Assembly (NCBI GenBank): GCA_035296965.1
Contig: DATGZX010000156.1
Coordinates: 1-64,000 of the forward strand
Direction: 5' to 3'
DNA: 64,000 nt
From: DATGZX01 sp035296965
Lineage (GTDB): Bacteria; Planctomycetota; Planctomycetia; Gemmatales; Gemmataceae
Below the pieces are notes generated by a model. It ran no database searches and was not told the origin of the DNA. It saw only the letters and a list, made by a program, of their open reading frames with translations. Within the stretch, counting starts at the first letter, position 1. Each line of letters begins with the position of its first letter. Below, piece by piece: positions 8,450-17,710 of this stretch. Made by a program: the position numbers and the translations under genes.

Positions 8450-9295
8450 ATGGCAGAATTACCGAACATCCCCGATTATGAGCTTCTCAAGTGCTTGGGC
8501 GGGGGACCATTGACCTGCGTCTATGCTGCGCGCGAGACCAGCACGGACCGAGAGTGCGCCATCAAGGTCCTTCGCTCCCGGTTAGAGGACCAATCCACCG
8601 CCGTCAAACTTTTCCAACGCGAAGCGCGCGCCTGCCTGACAATACGACACCCGCATCTGGTGCGTGTTCATTACGCCCACGCCACCCGACCGCCCTATTT
8701 CTTGGCGATGGAGCTGCTCCCTGGGGAATCTCTGCGCCGGCGCCTTCGCCGCGACTACCGCCTCGACCTGGCCACCGCGCTTTGGATCGCACGGCAGACA
8801 GCGCAGGCACTGGCGGCCGTCCACCGTGCTGGCTTTATCCACGGTGATGTGAAGCCAGACAATATCCGCCTGGTCGACGATGGCACTGCCAAGCTGATCG
8901 ACCTCGGATTTGCCCACCGGCCTGGCGAAAATGCTGCCCTCCTCGGAGATGGTTATCTCCTGGGCACGGTCAATTATCTTGCTCCCGAATTGTGTGCCTT
9001 TGAGCCAGACTACGACCAAAGTACCGACGTGTTTAGTCTGGGCGTCACGATTTATGAAATGCTTGCAGGGCGCTTGCCTTATCCCCCAGGTTCGACCTCC
9101 AAGATGTTGCGGCGGCACCGCTGTGATCCGCCCGCGGACATTCGCCAGTTCAACAAATCCTTACCGCCTATCCTTATCAACCTTTTGGACCGGCTCCTGG
9201 CGCACAAACCTGCGGAGCGTCCACGCGCTCCGATGGTCGTGCAGCAGCTGGTGGCATTGGAGATCGCCGCTTTACGCGGCCGGAAATCGGCCTGA
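8450..9295 (+). CDS. Small soluble Hanks-type Ser/Thr protein kinase
   Basis: 281 residues, almost only a kinase domain. Visible: a divergent glycine loop (LGGGPLTCVYAA, residues 16-27), the ATP-anchoring lysine in CAIKV (K39), the catalytic loop HGDVKPDN (131-138) in place of the usual HRDLKPEN, DLG (151-153) in place of DFG, and the APE-like LAPEL. The HGD and DLG variants fall outside the RD-kinase class, so activation-loop phosphorylation may not be needed. No membrane segment or sensor domain follows. An in-frame GTG at 8408 is an alternative start; ATG 8450 begins the alignable sequence. Substrate unknown. Confidence 0.85.
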   Translation: MAELPNIPDYELLKCLGGGPLTCVYAARETSTDRECAIKVLRSRLEDQSTAVKLFQREARACLTIRHPHLVRVHYAHATRPPYFLAMELLPGESLRRRLRRDYRLDLATALWIARQTAQALAAVHRAGFIHGDVKPDNIRLVDDGTAKLIDLGFAHRPGENAALLGDGYLLGTVNYLAPELCAFEPDYDQSTDVFSLGVTIYEMLAGRLPYPPGSTSKMLRRHRCDPPADIRQFNKSLPPILINLLDRLLAHKPAERPRAPMVVQQLVALEIAALRGRKSA

Positions 9296-9372
9296 AGGAC
9301 ACTGCATTCTCCAAGCCGCAACCGTTCAACCGTGGCGAGGAAATCCTCCGCCTACAGCCCAGGCTCGAATTC

Positions 9373-9858
9373 TCACTGGCTCAAGTCGTTTTCTGTGAAA
9401 ATCGTGTAGCCCTGGCGCGCAAGCGTATTGACGGCCATTTCGTGGTCATCCACACGAAGGGCCAGCGCTGCGCGGCCCTCCGGCCCGACTAGGAGGGGAT
9501 AAGCATAATCGATGTTGATTTCCGCAGCGAGCAGGGCCTTGCAAACCCTGGGCAAGGGATGATCGCCTTCCGGCAGCTGGACTACCAGCAGGTCGCTCTC
9601 GGTTACGCGAAGGTTCGCCTGACGAAAGACTTCGAGAGCACGTTCTGGATCGCTGAGCACCATGCGAATGATGGCGCAGTCGCTCATGTCATTGACGGTC
9701 AGGGAGACGATGCGGATGTCCGTGGCTTCGAAGCGACGAACAACCGAAAGCAATGCTCCAACCCGATTCTCGAGGAAGACATTGAATTGGCGCACGCTTG
9801 GCCAATCCCGGCCGCGAAATGTGCCATACTCCACGCCCGTACCTTCGCCAGTACTCAT
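9373..9858 (-). CDS. Tandem ACT-domain protein
   Basis: 161-residue cytoplasmic protein with two ACT-type ligand-binding modules: one starting RQFNVFLENRVGALLSVVRRF (split in two strands and a helix) and a second in the C-terminal half (ALLAAEINIDYAYPLLVG). ACT domains bind amino acids and regulate metabolic enzymes; with no catalytic domain this is a stand-alone regulator, comparable to the planctomycete/deltaproteobacterial proteins related to the small subunit of acetolactate synthase regulation. GGGGAGG sits only two bases before ATG 9858. It is divergent from recA across 300 bases. Confidence 0.75.
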   Translation of the reverse strand: MSTGEGTGVEYGTFRGRDWPSVRQFNVFLENRVGALLSVVRRFEATDIRIVSLTVNDMSDCAIIRMVLSDPERALEVFRQANLRVTESDLLVVQLPEGDHPLPRVCKALLAAEINIDYAYPLLVGPEGRAALALRVDDHEMAVNTLARQGYTIFTENDLSQ

Positions 9859-10158
9859 AGCCTCCCCTTGCTTGCGTTAAGAAGGTTTAAGTATAGGGCA
9901 TCGTTCGACGAACGGTCAATTGCGGCCTCGCGGCGACAACAGGCTGGATTATCGCACTTTTGCTGCGAAGCTGGCCTTGCAGCGGAGAAAAGACACGTTA
10001 TACTCACACATGTACAGTATAACAAATTTGGTGGGTCGGGACTGCCTCTATCCGCCCGTAGAATAACGAATTAGAGTGCCCGCAGTTCTCCCCAGTTCTT
10101 CATAGAATGCCCAGGGCGAGAGCATTCGCAACCATTTTCCAAGCAGCGAGGACAGATC
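9859..10158. other. Divergent intergenic region, ACT-domain gene / recA
   Basis: Three hundred bases without a gene. It holds the recA promoter and operator-like palindrome (9977-10023) and a second short inverted repeat, GAATGC (10105-10110) with GCATTC (10122-10127), 11 bases apart, in the recA leader. GAGGA about nine bases before ATG 10159 is the recA ribosome-binding site. Confidence 0.7.
9977..10023 (+). promoter_or_regulatory. recA promoter with overlapping operator-like palindrome
   Basis: TTGCAG (9977-9982), 16 bases, then TATACT (9999-10004) makes a good sigma-70 type promoter. The -10 box lies inside a perfect inverted repeat, GTTATACT (9997-10004) and AGTATAAC (10016-10023), separated by 11 bases. 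A repressor bound there would cover the -10 box and start site. By position this is the expected place for a LexA operator, but the sequence is neither the E. coli nor the Gram-positive SOS box, so the regulator is inferred. Confidence 0.6.
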
Positions 10159-11256
10159 ATGGCGGACCAGTCGTCGGATCGGGAACTGAAGAATGCCCTG
10201 GCACAAATTGAGAAGCAATTTGGCAAGGGAGCCATTATGCAGCTAGGCGAAGGCTCAGCCCTTGATGTGCCGGGCATCTCGACAGGGGCACTGAGCCTGG
10301 ATATTGCCCTTGGCGGCCGCGGCCTGCCACGTGGACGCATCATTGAGATTTTCGGACCGGAGTCCAGCGGCAAGACCACAGTCGCTCTTCATGCCGTCGC
10401 CAGCGCACAAAAACAGGGCGGCGTGGCTGCGTATATTGACGCAGAGCATGCCCTCGATCCGGCCTGGGCCAAGCGCGTAGGTGTCGATCTCGAAGCCTTG
10501 CTGGTCAGCCAACCTTCCTCGGCGGAAGAAGCACTCAAAATTGCCGAGATGCTGATCAAATCGAATGCCGTGGACATTATCGTGATCGATTCGGTTGCCG
10601 CCCTAGTACCACGTTCCGAGGTCGAAGGCGAAATCGGCGACCAGCACATGGGCTTGCAAGCCCGTTTGATGAGCCAGGCGCTGCGCATTCTCAATCCGAC
10701 GATCTCCCGCACCAAGACCTGCATGGTGTTCATCAACCAAATTCGCTTGAAGATCGGCGTGATGTTCGGCAACCCTGAGACGACCTCGGGCGGCCTGGCC
10801 CTGAAGTTCTACAGTTCCGTGCGCCTCGACATTCGCAAGATTACCGGCGTCAAGGATGGCGAAGAAACTATTGGGACCCGAGTCAAGGTGCGCGTGGTGA
10901 AGAACAAGGTGGCGCCGCCATTCCGGCAAGCCGAGTTCGACCTCATGCACGATCATGGCATTAGCCGGGAAGGCGACCTCCTCGACCTTGCCATCGAAGA
11001 CAAGCTGATCGAAAAGAGCGGCGCCTGGATCAGCTACGGCGACATTCGACTTGGCCAGGGGCGCGAAAACTCCAAGCAATATCTGCGTGATAATCCGGCT
11101 CTCGTCGAGGAGATTACCCGTAAAATCCTGGAAAAACGCGGCCTTATCGCGCTCGCTGTGGCCCCCGATACAAACGGTGAAGCTCCGCCGCCAGCCAAGC
11201 CGGAGCCCGCGAAGAAGGAATCTTCCGGCCGGCGGCAGGCTGTTACAGCGGACTAG
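10159..11256 (+). CDS. recA: Recombinase A
   Basis: 365-residue DNA-dependent ATPase that forms filaments on single-stranded DNA, catalyses strand exchange and triggers the SOS response. Seen: N-terminal polymerisation helix, Walker A GPESSGKTT (residues 66-74), YIDAEHALDP, Walker B IIVIDSVAALVP, MFINQIR-type L2 region and GNPETTSGG. Length and order are normal; the C-terminal tail is rich in proline and lysine instead of being strongly acidic. No recX follows. A strong hairpin sits 18 bases after the stop, and a promoter with a palindrome lies about 150 bases upstream, so recA is likely transcribed alone. Confidence 0.98.
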   Translation: MADQSSDRELKNALAQIEKQFGKGAIMQLGEGSALDVPGISTGALSLDIALGGRGLPRGRIIEIFGPESSGKTTVALHAVASAQKQGGVAAYIDAEHALDPAWAKRVGVDLEALLVSQPSSAEEALKIAEMLIKSNAVDIIVIDSVAALVPRSEVEGEIGDQHMGLQARLMSQALRILNPTISRTKTCMVFINQIRLKIGVMFGNPETTSGGLALKFYSSVRLDIRKITGVKDGEETIGTRVKVRVVKNKVAPPFRQAEFDLMHDHGISREGDLLDLAIEDKLIEKSGAWISYGDIRLGQGRENSKQYLRDNPALVEEITRKILEKRGLIALAVAPDTNGEAPPPAKPEPAKKESSGRRQAVTAD

Positions 11257-11273
11257 ACAATGTTCAGGGCTTC

Positions 11274-11310
11274 CGACCGCGCGGCCCCACCAAAGGGGCC
11301 GCGGCGGTCG
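11274..11310 (+). terminator. Hairpin after recA
   Basis: GCGGCCCC and GGGGCCGC pair perfectly around a six-base loop (11281-11302); CGACCGC and GCGGTCG extend the stem with one bulged base. A weak T-rich stretch (ATTTCG) follows. It is placed 18 bases after the recA stop and fits a transcription terminator, though the U-tract is poor. Confidence 0.6.
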
Positions 11311-11441
11311 ATTTCGAGCAAACCCTCCACATTGCGTCTGGAAAGACGCCGCGCCAGCGGGTAAAACTAAGAGCATAAACCGCATGGCCGGCGCCTATCG
11401 TCGGCCGTGCCATTGGCTTCTTCCCTTTCGGGGCTTGCCAC

Positions 11442-13004
11442 ATGTGCCGCCTTGCCTCGGTCCTTGCGTTTGCGCTCCCGCTCTTGCTATTTCCAGCGCA
11501 TGTCCCCGCCCAAGATCGATCGCCTCTGAAGGATGCCCTGGTCGTGCAGCAGGCGCTGGAAGCCACGATCCAGGCAACTGAACCAGCCATAGCCTCCATC
11601 CTCGTCACGCACAGTGACGCATATCGCAAGTTTTTTCACGATGAGCCTCCCGCGGACGAACCGGGAAGGCTAGGTACGTTCACTCCTGGACAAGGATCGC
11701 ATAGCCAGCAACACCCTCCTCCGCGTGCCCGTTGGCCCCGACCCAACGATAACGACCGCCAGGATGAAAAATACGATCTTGCTAGCCGACGATATGTTCC
11801 GGAATCCTATGGCAGCGGGGTGGTGATCGACAGCAGGAACCTTTTGGTCTTGACCAATTATCACGTTGTCCGTGACGCGACCAAAATCTACGTGCGCCTC
11901 CCAGGCGACAAAGGCAGCTATGCCGACATCCATGCCGCGGACCCCTATAGCGATTTAGCGGTGCTCCACCTTCTCAACGAAGGCATCCGGCCACTGAAAG
12001 AAATTAAGCTCGGGGATGCCAGTCAGGTGCGCAAAGGAGAGTTTGTGGTCGCGCTGGCGAACCCGTACGCCACAGGGTTTCGCGACGGAAGTCCTAGCGC
12101 CTCATGCGGCATCATCAGCAACATCCGTCGCCGGGCGTCGCTCGCTGCCTCGGAGGAGGAACTGAAACTCTCCTCGCTGCCGAGCAAGCCCGTCCTCCTT
12201 CAGACCGATGCAAAAATTTCCCCGGGTTGCAGCGGCGGCGCGCTTCTCAATTTGAAAGGGGAAATGATTGGCCTGACTACCTCAAGGGCTGCCTTGACAG
12301 GCACCGAGTCCGCCGGCGGCTTCGCCCTGCCGATTGATGCAGGTATGAAGCGCATCATCGAGAACCTACGCCAGGGAGCTGAGGTGGAGTACGGTTTCCT
12401 TGGCGTTAATTTCGAACAGGACTCTTCGGGAGGTCTGGAAGGAGTTAGGGTTGCTGCCATCCCGGGATCTCCGGCAGAAAGGGCGGGTCTAAGCCGAAAC
12501 GAGGAGATTTTATCGATCAATGGCGTCCGCGTTCATGACCTCGATGAGCTTACAGTGGCCGTTGCCACGGCACTGGCTGGATCGGAAGTCCGACTGGAGA
12601 TAGCCGGCAGACGGCAATTGTTGACTGCCGAGTTGGCCAAGACCTACGTTCCAGGCAAGGTTATTGCTTCGAAAAAACCTCCGCTGGTCCGCGGGTTTCG
12701 CGTCGATTACACGAGCGTGTTGTACACTCAGCAATCTGCCTTGCAGGGCCAGCGAGCCTGGGGGAGACCCTTTATTATTCAGGATGGCGTTGTTGTCCGC
12801 GAAGTGCAACCGGGAAGCCCAGCCGACGTGGCGGAGCTGCGCGTGGGAGAGGTGATTACTCATGTCAACGATCAGAAAGTGACTTCGCCCGCAGAATTCT
12901 ACAGGGCATTGGAAAAAATTCTGCCACGTGCCCGGCTGGAGCTAACACTATTGGTTACTGAGGGCCACAGGGCCAGGACATCGACGACGTTGACGATTCC
13001 CTAG
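11442..13004 (+). CDS. Secreted HtrA/Deg-type serine protease with PDZ domains
   Basis: 520 residues. A signal peptide (residues 1 to about 23, ending FPAHVPAQ) directs it to the periplasm. After a long low-complexity proline/histidine-rich linker (about 65-115) comes a trypsin-like domain with the triad H141 (LTNYHVV), D171 (DPYSDLAVL) and S264 (PGCSGGALL). Two PDZ domains follow (about 315-400, starting YGFLGVNF, and about 445-515 with VREVQPGSPAD). Such enzymes degrade or refold damaged envelope proteins. The usual GNSGG is PGCSGG here, keeping the nucleophile. ATG 11442 opens the signal peptide; the upstream sequence is recA's terminator region. Confidence 0.88.
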   Translation: MCRLASVLAFALPLLLFPAHVPAQDRSPLKDALVVQQALEATIQATEPAIASILVTHSDAYRKFFHDEPPADEPGRLGTFTPGQGSHSQQHPPPRARWPRPNDNDRQDEKYDLASRRYVPESYGSGVVIDSRNLLVLTNYHVVRDATKIYVRLPGDKGSYADIHAADPYSDLAVLHLLNEGIRPLKEIKLGDASQVRKGEFVVALANPYATGFRDGSPSASCGIISNIRRRASLAASEEELKLSSLPSKPVLLQTDAKISPGCSGGALLNLKGEMIGLTTSRAALTGTESAGGFALPIDAGMKRIIENLRQGAEVEYGFLGVNFEQDSSGGLEGVRVAAIPGSPAERAGLSRNEEILSINGVRVHDLDELTVAVATALAGSEVRLEIAGRRQLLTAELAKTYVPGKVIASKKPPLVRGFRVDYTSVLYTQQSALQGQRAWGRPFIIQDGVVVREVQPGSPADVAELRVGEVITHVNDQKVTSPAEFYRALEKILPRARLELTLLVTEGHRARTSTTLTIP

Positions 13005-13071
13005 GCGACATGCATCTCGATTAAACTCTGTCTGCGGGCTCGGGCAGATAGACCTCGGACTCGGCACCTGC

Positions 13072-13896
13072 ATGCGTTACGCTATCTGCAATGAAACCTT
13101 CGAAGGCTGGGATCACGCTAGAGTTTGCCGCTTGGTAGCAGATCTTGGCTACACCGGTCTCGAGCTGGCTCCTTTCACATTAGCGCCGCTCATCACGGAA
13201 GTCGCGGCAGACAAGCGCCGCGCTCTCCGCCGTCAGGCGGAAGATTGCGGCATTACCCTGTTGGGCCTGCACTGGCTGTTAGCACGGACGGAAGGTCTGC
13301 ATCTCACGTCCGCCGACGTGCCAACTCGAAAACGAACTGCAGCGTACCTGGCTGAGTTGGCCCGGTGTTGCCATGATCTTGGAGGTGACATCCTGGTCCT
13401 CGGCTCACCTGCGCAGCGTCGTATCCCCGCTGGCGCCACAAAGCTGGAGGCCGGCGATTATGCAGCCGACACCCTCAGCCAGGCCTTGCCAATCTGTGCG
13501 GATCAAGGTGTGAAGCTCTGTCTTGAACCCCTCACCGCTCAGGAGACCGACTTCATCAATACCTGCGCCGAGGCCGTCGAGCTTATTGATCGGGTCAACC
13601 ATCCGAACCTGATCCTGCATCTCGATGTGAAAGCGATGTCGAGCGAGGTGGTCCCAATTCCCCGATTGATCGACCTCTACTGTGGGCGCACCGGCCACTT
13701 TCACGCTAACGATCCGAACAAGCGCGGTCCCGGTTTTGGCGATACGGATTTCGTGCCGATCTTTCAGGCACTGCGCGCCAACAACTACCTCGGTTGGATT
13801 TCCGTTGAAGTGTTCGACTATTCTCCCGATCCCGTCACGATTGCCCGCGAAAGCATTCGTTACATGCAGCATTGTGCGGCGCAGGCCGCCATGTGA
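13072..13896 (+). CDS. Sugar phosphate isomerase/epimerase-type TIM barrel
   Basis: 274-residue protein of the xylose isomerase-like AP endonuclease 2 superfamily. Visible: the opening NETFEGWDHARVCRLVADLGYTGLE over two strands, metal-ligand glutamates in CLEPL, the LDVKAMSSE strand, the HFHANDPNKRGPG loop and the terminal VEVFDYSPDP. Such proteins isomerise or epimerise sugars and inositols, usually with a divalent metal. No secretion signal, so cytoplasmic, which differs from the secreted proteins on both sides. The next gene begins 54 bases downstream on the same strand and could be co-transcribed. Exact substrate cannot be assigned. Confidence 0.8.
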   Translation: MRYAICNETFEGWDHARVCRLVADLGYTGLELAPFTLAPLITEVAADKRRALRRQAEDCGITLLGLHWLLARTEGLHLTSADVPTRKRTAAYLAELARCCHDLGGDILVLGSPAQRRIPAGATKLEAGDYAADTLSQALPICADQGVKLCLEPLTAQETDFINTCAEAVELIDRVNHPNLILHLDVKAMSSEVVPIPRLIDLYCGRTGHFHANDPNKRGPGFGDTDFVPIFQALRANNYLGWISVEVFDYSPDPVTIARESIRYMQHCAAQAAM

Positions 13897-13950
13897 CGGT
13901 GGCAGACACGGCTGTCTGCGGCTCGCACATTCGCATAAGGAGGTCGTCCC

Positions 13951-15384
13951 TTGACAGCAAGGTTCCAGAGTTGGGCGGCGCTCCTGGCGGGCTTGGCCGT
14001 AACAGTCTTGCTACACGCGCCCTCTTTTTCGGCAGAAGCCAAGGGGGCATCAACGCTCAAGGCAGGATTTGGAGAGGCGGACATCACTCCGCAACTCGGC
14101 AAGAAGCCCGTTTACATGGCTGGCTTCGGCCAGAACCGTCAGGCAACCGGGGTGCATGATCCTCTCAAGGCGCGGGCAATGGTGTTTAACGATGGTGGGC
14201 ACAAGATCGCCATCGCCTGTCTCGATGTTGTTGGCTTCTTTCATCCCAATGTCGTTCATGTGCGCGCGCAGCTTCCCGGCTTTGCGTACGTTCTTGTGTC
14301 GAGCACGCATAACCACGAGGGGCCCGATACACTTGGGCTCTGGGGCAGGAATCCATTCGTGTCCGGCGTGGATCCGGCCTACTTGCAGTTCGTGGAGAGC
14401 CAAATTGTCAAGGCAGTGCACGAGGCCGACGCGACTGCCGCGCCCGTAAACCCCAGACTCGGAACTGCCCGCGGGCCTGAGCTGCTCCATGATGGTCGAG
14501 AGCCGTACATCAAGCACGATGAGCTGGTCGCATTGCAGTTCCTCGATCCCAAGAGCGGAAAGCCGCGCGGACTCCTGGTGCAGTGGAACTGTCATCCCGA
14601 AACACTTGGCGACAAAAACACGCGGCTTAGCACCGACTTCGTTGGGCCGACGGTGAAGTATCTCCATGAGCGATTTGGCTGCCCGGTTGTCTATTTGACC
14701 GGAACAGTCGGCGGCTTGATGACATCACTCAACGTCGATATCAGGAATGAAGCAGGAAAACCCTTGGCCGACGGAACGATGGAAAAGACCGAACGCTACG
14801 GCCATTTGCTTGGTGAGCTGGCCGAGCGGGCATTGTCCGTGAGCAAGGAAGTCAAACTTACGCCGCTCGCGGCCCGCAGTCGAAACATTTACTTGCCGCT
14901 TGACAACCCAATGTATCGACTCGCCCGTAAGATCGGCGTGCTTAACCGTGAGGGATTTTTGTGGGAGAACGATCTATACAAGGCGACCCCGACCAAGGAT
15001 ACGTCGCTCGAAACGCGAACATGTCTTCAGACTGAGATCGGTTGGATGCGGTTTGGCGACCTTGAAGTGGCCCTCATTCCTGGAGAGATCTATCCGGAAC
15101 TCGTCCTGAGCAAGGTGCAAGACCCGCCCGATCCGGGTGCCGACTTCCCGGATGCCCCGATCGAACCCGGCATTTACCAGCAAATGAAGGGCCCTTATCG
15201 CATGATCGTCGGCCTCGCGAATGATGAAATTGGTTACATCATCCCCAAGCGCCAATGGGACGAGAAGCCGCCGTTCTGCTATGGCCGCAAGCGGGCTCAG
15301 TATGGCGAGGTCAACAGCGTCGGCCCGGAAACCGCACCTATTATCTGCAGAGCGTTCAAGGACCTGGTTGAAGCACAAAAATAA
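13951..15384 (+). CDS. Secreted neutral/alkaline ceramidase-like protein
   Basis: 477 residues starting with a TTG codon, chosen because AAGGAGG lies seven bases upstream and the frame opens a signal peptide (MTARFQSWAALLAGLAV onward, cleavage near SFSAEA). The mature part matches the N-terminal domain of neutral/alkaline non-lysosomal ceramidases: KAGFGEADITP at the start, the VSSTHNHEGPDT metal-binding histidine motif, and VQWNCHPETLG. Planctomycetes carry many copies of this family, usually of unproven substrate, so amidohydrolase activity on a lipid or other amide is inferred. It may be co-transcribed with the TIM-barrel gene and converges with the HEAT-repeat gene. Confidence 0.82.
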   Translation: MTARFQSWAALLAGLAVTVLLHAPSFSAEAKGASTLKAGFGEADITPQLGKKPVYMAGFGQNRQATGVHDPLKARAMVFNDGGHKIAIACLDVVGFFHPNVVHVRAQLPGFAYVLVSSTHNHEGPDTLGLWGRNPFVSGVDPAYLQFVESQIVKAVHEADATAAPVNPRLGTARGPELLHDGREPYIKHDELVALQFLDPKSGKPRGLLVQWNCHPETLGDKNTRLSTDFVGPTVKYLHERFGCPVVYLTGTVGGLMTSLNVDIRNEAGKPLADGTMEKTERYGHLLGELAERALSVSKEVKLTPLAARSRNIYLPLDNPMYRLARKIGVLNREGFLWENDLYKATPTKDTSLETRTCLQTEIGWMRFGDLEVALIPGEIYPELVLSKVQDPPDPGADFPDAPIEPGIYQQMKGPYRMIVGLANDEIGYIIPKRQWDEKPPFCYGRKRAQYGEVNSVGPETAPIICRAFKDLVEAQK

Positions 15385-15399
15385 CCGGCGGTCGCGTGC

Positions 15400-17025
15400 T
15401 CAGACCAGGCCGGCGCTACGCAGTTTGCTTTTTGCGTCCTTGGCCAACTTGGATCGCGGAGAGCGTTTGATCGCCAGCTGCAGCGCCTCCTGCCCGAAAA
15501 TCCGTTCCGGCTTTTCGCCCTCGACGAAGTGAAATCCCAAATAGAAAAGATCCTCGGCCGTCAACCATCGGGCTTGCCGGAGGCGCTCGCCTGGATTCAC
15601 CTCATGGCTATGAATCAGCCGTGCGAATTGTTGCAGACTTGGGTCTGCCTCGCGGGCTTCCAACCCAAGACTCTGCTCGGAAACCTTGAGGCCGCAACCC
15701 GCCAGCTCGAAGCGCAATTCCTCGGCGCAGGCCGGGTCACGGGTCAGGAGGCGAAGGTATAACAGGGCCTTGTCGTAGGCTTTCTTCTTGCGGTGAAGCA
15801 GCGCTCGTTCTTCCAGCTGATCCCGCAATGCCCGCGTGTCCCATTCGCGCAGCAAAAACAGCAATGCTTCGGCATGCCGGTCCCCGGACTCCAGAAGTGC
15901 ACACATCCGGGCAAACACCTTCACGCGCAGGCCGGGCGGGCATTCAGCCACAACGGGTGCTAGCGCACGTGCCAGGATCCAGGCCTCCTCTGCCGATTCG
16001 GACTCCAGCAGTGCACGCGCGAGCGCTTCACGGCCATGCTTCATTCTTCCCAGGTACGCGATCGCCTCATCGCGCAAATTACGGTCCGGCCGCTCCAGTT
16101 GGCGGATCAAGGCTTCCGACACTGCCGCAGTGTCCGTGCCTGCGAGTTTCTCCATGCCGAAGCGCCGGGTAGCCACATCGGGTGCCTGGAGGAGAGACAA
16201 CCAATCGTCCATGTTCCGATCGGTCACCGCCAGGGCTTTCAAGATCATGAGCGCAGGTGCCGCCACACGAAAATCCGTGTCCGCAGCAGCTGCGAACAGA
16301 AGTTTGCATCTGTCCTTGTTCGAGGTAAGCGGCAGGGTTCCCAGCGCCTGCAACGCCGAGGCTCTGAGTTCGGCGGGATGAGCGTGAGAAACGCGAGCCC
16401 AAAGTGCAGCCTCGGCCTTGGGATCTGCCAGGGCAGCAAGAACCCGTACTAAGGCAGCCTCGGAGGCGGCCGGTAGTTTGATGCCTTTCTTTGACTGTAA
16501 CACCTCCAAAATGTGGTCTACCAAGCTGCGATGCTCACTTTTGGAGAGGGAGGGCACCTGGCCGATCAGCGAGCGGCCGGCGGCATCGACGACGCCAGGG
16601 TCGCTATCCAGCAGCGCATCGAGTGCGGCGATCTTCGCGGTGGAGGCCCCTCCTTCTGCCAAGGCCGCAGCAATGCGCCTCCGCAGACCCGGAGCTACCT
16701 GTCCCATCAATTCTTGAAGTGCGCGCGTTCCCTTGGCTCCCAGGCGCGCTGCGGCCTGGGCTGCGACCTGCGCCTCGGCGCCTCCTTCGCTAACCCTTGC
16801 GAGAAGCTGTGGCAGGGCCTGTTCGATGCGCAACGTGCCCACCGTTTCCAGCACCTGCGCTCGAAACGCAGGATCCTGGTCGCTCAAGGCTTCACAAAGG
16901 GCTTGCGCCAATTCGTCCGTGCGCGCGGCTACGTGGCCCAGGACTTTCGCCGCTGCGCACCGCAAATCGACGGCGTGCTCAGATTGCAGCAGTTGAATCA
17001 GCTTTTTGGTTGTCGCGTCGAGCAT
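15400..17025 (-). CDS. HEAT-repeat protein, 541 aa
   Basis: Alpha-solenoid scaffold protein made of repeated helix pairs (for example LRCAAAKVLGHVAARTD and FRAQVLETVGTLRIE), spanning residues 1 to about 410, followed by a helical tail that looks TPR-like (KAYDKALLYLRLLTRDP). There is no signal peptide, membrane segment or enzymatic motif, so it is a cytoplasmic protein-interaction platform. The tail ends in a basic KRSPRSKLAKDAKSKLR stretch. Stops are 15 bases from the convergent ceramidase-like gene. Function unknown. Confidence 0.75.
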   Translation of the reverse strand: MLDATTKKLIQLLQSEHAVDLRCAAAKVLGHVAARTDELAQALCEALSDQDPAFRAQVLETVGTLRIEQALPQLLARVSEGGAEAQVAAQAAARLGAKGTRALQELMGQVAPGLRRRIAAALAEGGASTAKIAALDALLDSDPGVVDAAGRSLIGQVPSLSKSEHRSLVDHILEVLQSKKGIKLPAASEAALVRVLAALADPKAEAALWARVSHAHPAELRASALQALGTLPLTSNKDRCKLLFAAAADTDFRVAAPALMILKALAVTDRNMDDWLSLLQAPDVATRRFGMEKLAGTDTAAVSEALIRQLERPDRNLRDEAIAYLGRMKHGREALARALLESESAEEAWILARALAPVVAECPPGLRVKVFARMCALLESGDRHAEALLFLLREWDTRALRDQLEERALLHRKKKAYDKALLYLRLLTRDPACAEELRFELAGCGLKVSEQSLGLEAREADPSLQQFARLIHSHEVNPGERLRQARWLTAEDLFYLGFHFVEGEKPERIFGQEALQLAIKRSPRSKLAKDAKSKLRSAGLV

Positions 17026-17192
17026 GCATGGCCCAGGCGTCTGTCGACGGGCAGGGGTGCGGAAATTTGTCCGAGCGATTTCACGTGGAGATCGTCCAAA
17101 CCCCGCATCTCAGCATACCTGGCATTCGCCATGACTCAACCCGATTTCGCGCGCCATAGGCAACCGCTCCGCTATTCCGGCCACTCCCAAGC

Positions 17193-17507
17193 TCACTGGG
17201 GCGTATACGGCATGATTGGAGCCTGCGGCTGCGGGACCAGGCGCGGCGGAGAGTTAAGCTGCGGCACCGAGTTCTGAGGAACAAGTGGACCCGGAGCACA
17301 AGCCCCTGGGCCGACAGGAATAGGCGGAAGCGTTGCCGCATCCTCGACGATTGGACCGTCGTGGTCTCCGATGACGCCGCCTTCACAGCAGACGGGGCCG
17401 GTGCAGGTCCGGCGGCCGAACCATGAATGATCGGCAAGGTTGAGGCAGCCGCACAGCAGTACAAAAGCGGCCCCCGCGGCTAGAATGGCCAAACGCAGGC
17501 GGAACAT
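17193..17507 (-). CDS. Small proline-rich lipoprotein
   Basis: 104 residues with a lipoprotein signal: basic start, hydrophobic core (LAILAAGAAFVLL) and lipobox LLCGC, so it is expected to be lipid-anchored in the envelope. The mature part is short, with a cysteine-rich patch (RTCTGPVCCEGG) and a proline-rich low-complexity tail. No domain recognised. AGGAAA lies five bases upstream of ATG 17507. The downstream sequence leads into the HEAT-repeat gene on the same strand. Confidence 0.65.
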   Translation of the reverse strand: MFRLRLAILAAGAAFVLLCGCLNLADHSWFGRRTCTGPVCCEGGVIGDHDGPIVEDAATLPPIPVGPGACAPGPLVPQNSVPQLNSPPRLVPQPQAPIMPYTPQ

Positions 17508-17635
17508 AGGAGATTTCCTTTGTCTTGCGGATCCCTAGAAGGGAGACGAGATTTGTGCTTCGGAACGGGCGTCTGTCCGCACCACTATCATGCGCTAGAA
17601 GAGAGAAAGGGCAAACTGTTAAGTTATCAAAGGAA

Positions 17636-17663
17636 AAGCCCACGGGTCGATGCCCGTGGGCTT
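17636..17663 (-). terminator. Intrinsic terminator of the caspase-like/S41 protease gene
   Basis: An 11-base perfect stem (AAGCCCACGGG / CCCGTGGGCTT) with a six-base loop. Read on the minus strand it is followed by TTTTCCTTTG, giving a U-rich run. It lies 48 bases after the stop of the protease gene at 17711. Confidence 0.8.
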
Positions 17664-17710
17664 GAAGAGTTTCTAGCGTTTCTGCCAGTTACCTGAACCG
17701 CGACGACGGA

